From: Planctomycetota bacterium | GTDB taxonomy: Bacteria; Planctomycetota; B15-G4; JADJEK01 | Length of the DNA stretch: 64,000 nucleotides | Reading direction: 5' to 3' | NCBI GenBank assembly: GCA_016709145.1 | Contig: JADJEK010000005.1 | Location: forward strand, 310,001-374,000 | Part shown: one piece after another, positions 56,590 to 64,000 of the stretch | How the letters are laid out: every line of letters begins with the position of its first letter | Numbering within the stretch: position 1 is the first letter of the stretch | Notes under the pieces: model-generated | Told to the model about the DNA's origin: nothing | Seen by the model: only the letters and a program-made list of their open reading frames with translations | Database searches by the model: none | Position numbers and translations under genes: made by a program

Positions 56590-58914
56590 CGGGTACGACT
56601 CTAGCTTGCCACGTTCGTGCCCGCAAAGCCGGGTTCACCCTTGGCTTCCCGGAAGAATCAGGCTTGCGGAGCCCACTGTTCGTCCCGACGAGCCATAGGT
56701 TCGTATCCGCCTTTGTGAGCATGTTCATGCACGACCGTCGTGGTCTCGACGGCGCCTGGTCAGACACAGACGTCGTCGCCACGTCGTTTTAGGAGCGAAG
56801 TTCGTCGCCATGGCAAACGTGAAGAACGGCCAGACGGTCCGCGATCCGGTTTGCGGCATGACGGTCCACTTCGGCGGACCCTACGAACTCACCCACGCCG
56901 GTGCGCGGATGGGTTTTTGCAGCGCGTCGTGCCTGGCTCGGTTTCGCGCCGAACCGACGAGCTTCGAGAAAAACCGACCACCCGAGACCCCGAGCAAGAC
57001 AGCGACGTGGATATGCCCCATGCACCCGCAGGTCGTTCGGAACGAACCCGGGAGCTGTCCGATCTGCGGCATGGCGCTCGAGTCGGAAACCGCGCGCGCA
57101 GAGGATCAGCCGAACCTTGAACTCGTCGAGATGTCCCGACGTTTTCGATGGTCGGCACTGCTGTCGATTCCACTCGTCATTCTCGCGATGCGTGACATGG
57201 TGCCGGGATTGCCGAGCCTGCTGGGACGCTCGGTTTCCGGACGAACGCTTTCGCTTGTCGAGTTCGCTCTCGCAACTCCAGTCGTGCTCTGGGGCGGTTG
57301 GGTCTTCTTCGCGCGCGCGTGGCAGTCCATCGCGAACCGACGACCCAACATGTTCACGCTCATCGGCGTAGGCGTCGGGGCCTCCTACGTCTTTAGCGTC
57401 ATGGCGACGCTTTCACCTGGGGTGTTCCCGCCGGCATTCCGACGCCATGACGGCGAGGTCGGCACGTACTTCGAGGCCTCGGCGGTCATCGTTGCGCTCG
57501 TGTTGTTGGGCCAGGTACTCGAACTGCGTGCACGAAGTCGCACCGGGGCGGCAATTCGGAATTTGCTCGGTCTCGCTCCAAAGACCGCGCGGAAGATCTC
57601 CGACGACGGCGCCGAATCCGACGTGCTACTCGGAGAGGTTGCCGTCGGCGATCGGCTGCGAGTTCGACCCGGAGAGCGGATACCAGTCGACGGGCTGGTC
57701 CTAGACGGCGACAGCGCGGTCGATGAATCGATGATCAGCGGTGAACCCATCCCGGTCGAGAAGAGCCCGGGCGCGCGGGTCACTGGCGCCACCGTGAACG
57801 GGACCGGCACGCTCGTCATCCGGGCGGAGCGCGTCGGTGAGGCAACGCTCCTGGCTCAAATCGTGCGCATGGTGAACGACGCGCAGCGCACCCGTGCACC
57901 GGTGCAGCGTCTGGTTGACAACATCGCTGCGTGGTTTGTCCCGAGCGTGATTGGCGTTGCGATCGTCACGTTCATCGCGTGGGCGATCTTCGGGCCCGAA
58001 CCGCGTTTCGTGTTCGGGTTCGTGAACGCCGTCGCTGTACTCATCATTGCATGCCCGTGCGCATTGGGACTTGCGACGCCGATGTCGATCATGGTGGCGA
58101 CCGGGAAGGGCGCGCAGGTCGGCGTATTGTTCCGCGACGCTGCGGCCATCGAAGCCCTACGAGAAGTCGACATGCTCGCCGTCGACAAGACCGGCACTCT
58201 CACGATGGGAAAGCCGCAACTGGAAGACGTCGTGGCGTTCGGAGAGCTGGACGATGACACAGTGCTTCGTCTCGCCGCCAGTCTCGAACAAGGCAGTGAA
58301 CACCGGTTGGCCGCGGCCATCGTGGCTGGCGCTGCAGCCCGTGGAGTGCAACTCTCGAGTCCGCGAGAATTCCGGTCTGTCACCGGAAAGGGTGTGATCG
58401 GTCACGTCGAGAGTCGCCTTGTCGGGCTCGGGAATAGAGAACTTCTCGCGGAAATGGGCGCCGACGACCTTGCCGTGGCCATGGACCGCGCCGAATCGCT
58501 GCGGATCGACGGCCGAACCGTGATGTTCGTAGTCGTCGATGGGCGCATCTCCGGACTCCTGGCCGTCTCGGATCCGATCCGCGACACCGCGAGCGATGCC
58601 ATTCGCTCGCTGCGTGACTCTGGGATGCAAATCCTGGTCTTGACCGGTGACAACAGGACGACAGCAGACGCTGTCGCCCGAAAGCTAGCAGCCCGTTGAA
58701 AAAGTCGCTCCTGCCGGATTCTTCGATGCGGACGTGAGTCGAGTGCACCGATTTGTATCTCGAGGAGACAGCCGATGGCACTCGGACGAAAAAGTAAGAC
58801 GACAGGTGTCACCGAACACTCAAAACCGGCCACGAGGGAACGATTCAAAACCGGCCACTCTGAGCGAGGGCGCGAAAGGCGCCCGACGATGTCCGCTTCC
58901 CTTCGGAGGCGGGC

Positions 58915-60544
58915 ATGTCGAATCAGCTCAAGATGGCGCGAATCCACGATCGAGCAGTTGTTGGCGCACGGATGGTCCCATCGGCGGATCGCCCGCGAGC
59001 TCGACATTCATCGCGACACCGTCGCGCGCTACGCGCGGCGGCCGCCTGACCCGGATTCAAAACCGGCCATTTCGACCGCCGGCTCGTCCGAGCTGATCGA
59101 GCCGCCGCCCGATTCAAAACCAGCCATTTCGACCGCCGGGTCCGGGGACGTGATCGACCCGCCGGCCGACCCAAAACCGGCCATTACGACCGCCGGGGTT
59201 GCGGGTCGAAAGTGCGAGTGCGATCCGCACCGCGAGACGATCGTCGCCAAGCTCGCGATCGGCCTGAGCGCGCAGCGCATCCACCAAGACCTCGTCGCCG
59301 AGCACGGCTACACGCACAGCTACGAGAGCGTGAAGCGCTTCGTGCGCAAGCTGGGCGCGTCGAGGCCCATTCCGTTCCGGCGCATGGAGACGCTGCCCGG
59401 CGAAGAAGCCCAGATCGACTACGGGCTGGGCGCGTTCACGATCAAGCCGGGCTCGAAGAAGAAGAAGCGGCCACAGCTGCTGCGCGTCGTGCTGAGCCAC
59501 TCGCGCAAGGCCTACTCCGAGGTCATGTGGTGCCAGGACACCGAGTCGCTGATCCGCGGCATCGAGAATGCGTTCCATCACTTCGGCGGCGTGCCCAAGA
59601 CGCTGGTCCCCGACAATCTCAAAGCCGCGGTGCTCGAGCACGACTGGTGCGATCCGACGATCACGCCGAAGTTCGAGGCGTTCGCTCGGCACTACGGCGT
59701 TGCCGTGCTGCCGACCAAGCCGCGCACGCCGCGCCACAAAGGCAAGGTCGAGCGCTGCGTCGCCTTCGCTCAGGACAATGCTCTGAAGGGCAGGCAGTTC
59801 GCTTCGCTCGCCGCGCAGAACGAGCTCCTGCGCGACTGGGAGACGAAAGTCGCGGATCAGCGCATCCACGGCACCACGAGGAAGCAGGTGCACCGCGCTG
59901 TTCGAAGCGGATGAGAGACACGCGCTGCTACCGCTGCCCGCCGAGCGCTTCCCGTTGTTCCACGAGACGCAGCGCACCGTGCATCGCGACGGTCACATCG
60001 TGATCGAGAGGGCGTTTTATTCGGTACCGCCCGAGTTCCTCGGGCGACCGGTGTGGTGCGCTACGACTCGCGCCTCGTGCGCATCTTCGATCACGCGCTT
60101 TGCGAGATCGCGCTCCACGTCCGCGTCGATCCCGGCCGCTTCAGCACCGATCGCGCGCACATCGTCGACGAGAAGATCTCCGCGATCGAGCGCGGCACCG
60201 AATGGATGCTCGAGCGCGCGGCACGCATCGGCGAAGAGAGCGCGCGCTACGCGCAGGCGCTGCTGTCGAATCGCGGCATCGCCGGCATCCGCGTGCTGCA
60301 GGGCTTCCTCGGGCTCACGAAGAAGCACTCCTGGGAAGAGATCGAGCGCGCGTGTCGTGTCGCGCTGTCGCATCACGCGTACCGACTGAAGACGCTGCGT
60401 CGCTTGCTCGAGCAGCAGCCAGCAGCGACGCAGCAACTCGAGTTCATCGACAGTCATCCGTTGATCCGCGATCCGCACGAGTACGGCGAGTTCGTGCAAG
60501 ACGCGTTCTCCCAATCGACCTTCGCCGATCGGAGACCTGCATGA
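58915..60544 (+). pseudogene. istA: IS21-B transposase istA, copy 2, small frameshifts
   Basis: About 540 aa if repaired. Compared with copy 1 it lacks two bases near 58948 (ATCCACGATC for ATCCACACGATC), so the helix-turn-helix is reached from an upstream frame; ATG 58889 could serve. An extra C near 59893 (CACCGCGCTG) breaks the frame after KQVH, and a G is missing near 60054 (GTGTGGTGCG). The DDE core (AQIDYGLG, LVPDNLKAAV, HKGKVERCVAF) and C-terminus (VRYDSRLVRIFDH ... SQSTFADRRPA) are otherwise complete. The stop overlaps the istB start (ATGA). Catalytic core and C-terminus are not in one frame. Confidence 0.85.
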
Positions 60545-61293
60545 AGGAGTCCTTGAAGAAGAGTCTGCGCGAGCTGCGCCTCTCCGGCATGGCCGACACG
60601 CTCGACGTGCGGCTGTCGGAAGCCAAGGGCAACAGCCTCGATCACGGTGAGTTCCTCGAGCTCGCGCTCGGCGACGAGTTCTCGGTCAGGAAGCAGCGGC
60701 TGTTCGAGCGCAGGCTCAAGAGCGCGTGCTTCCGCGACCAGAAGCGGCTCGACGAGTTCGACTGGGCGTTCAATCCCTCGATCAAGAAGAGCCAGATGCC
60801 TGACCTCGCCGCGTGTCGCTTCGTGCGCGAATACAAAGACGTGCTGTTGATCGGTCCGCCCGGCGTCGGCAAGAGCCATCTCGCGCAAGCGATCGGCTTC
60901 CACGCGATCCAGCAGGGCTTCGTCGTGCTCTACCGCTCGATCTTCGACCTGGTCCAGGACTTCATGCAGGACGAGACCTTCTCCGGCGACGACAAGGTCG
61001 ACGCGAAGTACCTGCGGCCGGACCTGCTGATCATCGACGACATGGGCATGAAGCAGCTGCCGAAGAGGTCGGGCGAGTACCTGTTCGAGGTCATCATGCG
61101 CCGCTACGAGAAGCGCTCGACGCTGATGACGTCGAACAGGCCGATCGAGGAGTGGGGCAAGCTGCTCCAGGACGTGCCGAGCGCGACCGCGATCTTGGAC
61201 CGCTTCCTGCATCACGCCGAGATCGTCGCCATCAAGGGCAAGAGCTACCGGCTGAAGGACAGGGCTCTTGTACGAACGAAGACCGACGAGTGA
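60541..61293 (+). CDS. istB: IS21-B helper ATPase IstB, intact
   Basis: 250 aa. AAA+ ATPase of the DnaC/IstB type: N-terminal MKESLKKSLRELRLSGMADTLDVRLSEAKG, Walker A GPPGVGKSHLAQAIGF, Walker B LLIIDDMGMKQLP, sensor 1 STLMTSNRPIEEW and C-terminal ILDRFLHHAEIVAIKGKSYR. It helps IstA assemble and selects targets. This is the only intact istB in the window. Confidence 0.92.
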   Translation: MKESLKKSLRELRLSGMADTLDVRLSEAKGNSLDHGEFLELALGDEFSVRKQRLFERRLKSACFRDQKRLDEFDWAFNPSIKKSQMPDLAACRFVREYKDVLLIGPPGVGKSHLAQAIGFHAIQQGFVVLYRSIFDLVQDFMQDETFSGDDKVDAKYLRPDLLIIDDMGMKQLPKRSGEYLFEVIMRRYEKRSTLMTSNRPIEEWGKLLQDVPSATAILDRFLHHAEIVAIKGKSYRLKDRALVRTKTDE

Positions 61294-63099
61294 GATCCCG
61301 GGTGCTCCGGGTGGCCGGTTTTGAATCGTTCCTCAGTGGCTGGTTTTGAATCGACCGGTGACATGCTCGAGGAGTCGGGGTTCGACTGCAAGGTCGAGGC
61401 GATGTGCGAGCCGTTCTATGCCGACCAGCGCGGCCGGCCGTCGATTCCGCCCGGTGTGTATTTCCGCATGCTGTTCGTCGGGTACTTCGAGGGCATCGAT
61501 TCTCAGCGCGGAATCGCCTGGCGTTGCGCCGACAGCTTCGCGATCCGAGAGTTCCTCGGGATCGGTCTGACGGGGAAGTCTCCCGATCACTCCAGCCTGA
61601 CCATCATCCGCCAACGCTTGTCGAGCGAGGTGCATGAATCGGTGTTCGCGCTGGTGCTGGGGATCGCGCGCGAGAAGAAGCTGCTTCAGATCAAGACGAT
61701 CGCCGTCGACGCGACGTTGCTCGATGCCAACGCGGCGATGAAGTCGATCGTGCGCAAGGACACCGGCGACGACTACAAGACGTACTTGAGGAAGTTGGCC
61801 AAAGACGCGGGGATCGAAGACCCGTCGGACGACGATCTGCGCCGCTTCGATCGCGATCGCGGCGGCAAGAAGACATCCAACGACGAGTGGGAATCGAAGA
61901 CCGACCCGGACAGCCGCGTCATGAAGATGAAGGACGGCAGGACGCACCTGTCCTACAAGGCCGAACACGCGATCGACCTCGAGAACGAGATCGTGATCGC
62001 GGCGACGATCCACCCGGGAAACCGCAGCGATACGCAGAGCTTGGAAGCGACGCTGACACAAGCGCAGGCCGTGCTGGAAGATGTCGAGCCCGACGCCGTG
62101 ATCGAAGAGGTCGTTGCCGACAAGGGATATCACAGCGCGGAGGCGCTCACGACTTGCGCCGCGAGCGGACTGCGCACGTACATCCCAGTGAAGAAGCAAC
62201 GTGGGCGGCGGCGCTTCGCAGGCAAGCCGGAGGAAGTCAAGCGCGCCGTGGTCGCGAACGCTCGCCGAGCGGAGAGCAGAAGAGCGCGGCGACTGCAGCG
62301 TCAACGTAGCGAACGAGTCGAGCGCAGCTTTGCTCACATCTGCCTGACCGGTGGCGCGAGACGAAGTTGGCTGAAGGGATTCGTCGACGTCTCGAAACGC
62401 TACTTGATGACCGTCGCGGCTCACAATCTCGGACGAGTGCTGTTCGCGCTGTGCGGAATCGGGAAGCCGAAGGGCCTGCAGGCCGCGATGGCGGCCTTCC
62501 TCGCGACCCTTCTCGACCTACTGGGACGATTCACTCGACTTCTGATCGCCATCAGGACTCTTGTCACGAGTCCGGAGCGTCGACCGGTGCATTTCGACTC
62601 GCGCTATGCACACTCTGTCGTCGTGTGACAAACTCGCACTTCTTCAACGGGCTGCTAGGGCTGACCGAAGTCGTCGCCGATGTCTTGCCCCAGCAAAAGG
62701 CCGAGGTCGTGAAACGACTCCGTCGTGATGGACGCGTGGTCGCGATGGCAGGAGACGGAATCAACGATGCCCCGGCTCTTGCCGCAGCCAACGTGGGAAT
62801 CGCGATGGGAACGGGAACCGACATCGCGATCGAGAGTGCCAGCGTGACGTTGGTGAAGGGAGATCTGCGCGGAATCGTGCGGGCGCGCCGACTCAGCGAC
62901 GCGACGGTCCGGAACATCCGCCAAAACCTGGTCCTCGCGTTCGTCTACAACGCGCTCGGCATTCCGATTGCCGCCGGCGTCCTTTATCCGGTACTCGGTC
63001 TCCTGCTCTCGCCCATGTTGGCCGCGGCAGCGATGAGTTTGAGTTCGGTCTCAGTAATCGTGAACGCGCTGCGGCTGCGCGTCGCGAGGATCTGAGTGT

Positions 63100-63127
63100 G
63101 AGCCGCCGCCATTCTTGGCAGCGGCTC
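63100..63127. terminator. Hairpin after copA
   Basis: GAGCCGCCGCC / GGCAGCGGCTC stem (10 of 11 pairs) with loop ATTCTT, starting 4 bp after the copA stop. Likely transcription terminator, though no T run follows. Confidence 0.55.
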
Positions 63128-63312
63128 GCCCGGGGCTGCTAGGTTCCTAATGCACGAATGATGTTGCGCGCGACGGGACGAGATTGCAATTCAACGCGAC
63201 TACCCTTCTTGGGGTCGCGCCTGATTTGCTTCGAAGAATTCGAGGCCCAACAGACGCTGCCGCGTGCAACAGCCGATGCCCCTCCGCGAACTCCTCGAAA
63301 GGGAATCGAGCC

Positions 63313-63777
63313 ATGAGTTTCCGTCTATTCGCCATTGTCGCCCTTGTCCTCGCAGCGTGTTGCGCCTTCATCGCCTACGGGCAGGACAAGCCGGCCAAGA
63401 AGGAAGGAATGCAGCACGAGCACATGCGGCACGCAGAAGTCGACGAGGCGCTCGTGAAGGCCTTGGGTGACTGCGCCGGCGCTTGCGACTCATGCGCGGA
63501 CTACTGCATCGACATGGTTGCGGGCGGCATGCCCGAACACGCGGAGACGTTGCGCTCGTGCCTCGACTGCGCGACGGTCTGCGGAGCGGCCGCGTGCGTG
63601 GCAGGGCGGGCCGGCCCCTACACCTCGATGCTCACGAACGAATGTGCCGAAGTCTGCGCCGCTTGCGCGGCGATGTGCGAAAAGATGCCGGACGACGCGC
63701 AGATGAAGAAGTGTGCCGAAGCGTGTCGCGCCTGCGAGAAAGCGTGCCGCGCTGCGGCGAAGTCAGAGAAACGCTGA
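63313..63777 (+). CDS. Exported four-helix Cys-rich copper-storage-like protein
   Basis: 154 aa from ATG 63313, with AAGGGA 8 bp upstream. Signal peptide (MSFRLFAIVALVLAACCAFIAYGQ) and a charged linker with HEHMRH, then a region with CAGACDSCADYCIDM, CLDCATVCGAAACVAG, CAEVCAACAAMCEKM and CAEACRACEKACR. This is four helices each carrying CxxxC/CxxC patterns, as in DUF326/Csp copper-storage proteins whose Cys line the core of a four-helix bundle and bind many Cu(I). The signal peptide makes it Csp1-like (exported). It sits 217 bp after copA on the same strand and may be separately transcribed. Confidence 0.88.
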   Translation: MSFRLFAIVALVLAACCAFIAYGQDKPAKKEGMQHEHMRHAEVDEALVKALGDCAGACDSCADYCIDMVAGGMPEHAETLRSCLDCATVCGAAACVAGRAGPYTSMLTNECAEVCAACAAMCEKMPDDAQMKKCAEACRACEKACRAAAKSEKR

Positions 63778-63793
63778 AGTCACTGGGGAACGA

Positions 63794-63819
63794 CCGCCGC
63801 GGGCACAACCCCGCGGCGG
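63794..63819 (+). terminator. Hairpin after the copper-storage-like gene
   Basis: CCGCCGCGGG-CACAAC-CCCGCGGCGG, a 10-bp perfect stem with a 6-nt loop, 17 bp after the stop codon. No T tract follows. Beyond it, to the window end, no gene is supported. Confidence 0.6.
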
Positions 63820-63867
63820 CCCGCGTGATCGCGCGCTGCTTCTCCCCAACCGGGCCCCCCTTCCCCC

Positions 63868-63883
63868 CCGGACTTCATGTCCG
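63868..63883. repeat. Short hairpin CCGGACTTCATGTCCG, copy 2
   Basis: Same motif as at 13690-13706, again preceded by a run of C. It lies about 90 bp after the last gene; the remaining DNA to the window end shows nothing recognisable. Confidence 0.5.
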
Positions 63884-64000
63884 ATGGGCGCCGTTGCCAC
63901 AGCCGCGCGACCTCCCTATCAGTTCGATACCACGGCGCAGACGTGACAATCCGCGGCGTTCTGTGACTCGCCTTCCTCATATTGAGTCGTCCTCTCCACA

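Larger units (their letters stand above)
58807..61363 (+). mobile_element. IS21 family element IS21-B, copy 2 (full length)
   Basis: 2557 bp from TGTCACCG (58807) to CGGTGACA (61363), with two ATTCAAAACCGGCCA-type repeats inside each end. Same element as 20554-22749, without the internal deletion. istB is intact; istA has small indels. The flanks AAGACGACAGG and TGCTCGAGG show no target duplication, and target sequence appears lost. Confidence 0.9.
58775..62628 (+). pseudogene. IS1182 transposase, split by IS21-B copy 2
   Basis: The N-terminus MALGRKSKTTG (ATG 58775, GAGGAG upstream) is cut at 58806. The remainder resumes at about 61364 with LEESGFDCKVEAMCEPFYADQRGRPSIPPGVYFRMLFVGYFEGIDSQRGIAWRCADS, then TPDHSSLTIIRQRL-like KSPDHSSLTIIRQRL, IAVDATLLDANAAMKSIVRKDTG (catalytic Asp), VVADKGYHSAE (second Asp) and SERVERSFAHICLTGGARRSWLKG (Glu). 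About 25-30 residues expected between the two parts are missing, and the junction is out of frame, so removal of IS21-B would not repair it. Confidence 0.88.
58689..62654 (+). mobile_element. IS1182 family element inserted in copA
   Basis: Inverted ends CAGCCCGTTGAAAAAGT (58689) and ACTTCTTCAACGGGCTG (ending 62654), with one mismatch. Palindromic 4-bp duplications CTAG at 58685-58688 and 62655-62658; short palindromic duplications are typical for IS1182. The total of 3966 bp includes the 2557-bp IS21-B copy 2. Confidence 0.93.
56810..63095 (+). pseudogene. copA: Copper P1B-ATPase copA, split by a nested IS1182/IS21 insertion
   Basis: Coding parts 56810-58688 and 62659-63095. Joined through one copy of the CTAG target site they give 771 aa in frame (…VARK-LGLTEVVADVLPQQK…). 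Domains: YHS metal-binding (DPVCGMTVHFGG...GFCSASCLARF, residues 12-45), heavy-metal-binding domain (WICPMHPQ...CPICGMAL, residues 67-90), then TM helices, TGES-like SGEP, CPC (Cys415-Pro-Cys417), DKTGTLT (Asp459), LTGDN and GDGINDAPAL (beyond the insertion), and final TMs. Only the piece up to the nucleotide-binding hinge can now be made. The fragment lacks GDGxND and the last two TMs and cannot transport. Confidence 0.93.

Noticed and set aside
56336..56782. 148-aa open frame on the minus strand upstream of copA
   Set aside because: Overlaps the signal-peptide-bearing Cys-rich gene in another frame and lacks a family pattern; the shorter gene at 56185-56589 is better supported.

Overview
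The window is high-GC bacterial DNA built from two kinds of material: a dense nest of insertion sequences (about 4.0-18.0 kb and 20.4-22.7 kb) and a large metal and metalloid resistance island (about 24.4-63.8 kb). Broad GC-rich codon use, GTG/TTG starts, a SWIM-SNF2/primase locus and planctomycete- or myxobacterium-like secreted proteins suggest Planctomycetota, Myxococcota or a similar lineage. The sequence alone does not fix the phylum, nor whether this is a plasmid or a chromosomal island.

Layout. 1-3.9 kb: the 5' part of an archaeo-eukaryotic primase (TOTE type, running off the left edge), divergent from a SWIM-zinc-finger SNF2 helicase and a small conserved protein. 4.0-18.0 kb: pieces of an IS21 element (called IS21-A here), three IS66 copies (A, B, C), one complete IS4/IS50-like element plus a remnant, and an ISL3 element split by IS66-C with a clean 8-bp target duplication. 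18.1-20.2 kb: two translationally coupled exported proteins of visibly lower GC. 20.4-22.7 kb: an IS21-A end and a decayed copy of a second IS21 element (IS21-B). 23.3-23.9 kb: a nuclease-like/DUF2283 pair resembling a toxin-antitoxin module.

Metal island. There are three RND efflux triads: (i) 24.4-31.6 kb plus strand, with an adaptor and a lipoprotein sharing an unusual W-C-x2-H repeat; (ii) 41.1-31.7 kb minus strand, a czcCBA-cadA operon ending in two small membrane proteins; (iii) 55.9-49.1 kb minus strand, cusCBA. Two triads are headed by related small exported proteins and the third by an unrelated Cys-rich exported protein. Between them lies an arsenic operon (arsR-arsM-gapdh-arsJ-arsC), followed by ynfA and a small lipoprotein. 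The right end has a copper P1B-ATPase gene (copA) and an exported four-helix Cys-rich copper-storage-like protein.

Mobile DNA in the island. A 2.96-kb IS1-family transposon with P63C-domain and other passenger genes sits between arsR and the czc operon, with perfect 19-bp ends and an 8-bp target duplication. copA is split by an IS1182 element flanked by CTAG duplications, and that IS1182 is itself split by IS21-B copy 2. Removing the IS1182 block with one CTAG restores the copA frame exactly.

Caveat: many genes, including non-IS genes (czcA, arsC, the P63C gene), are broken by one- or two-base indels, several in short homopolymers. Some of these frameshifts may be consensus errors rather than real mutations. 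No tRNA, rRNA or CRISPR array was seen.
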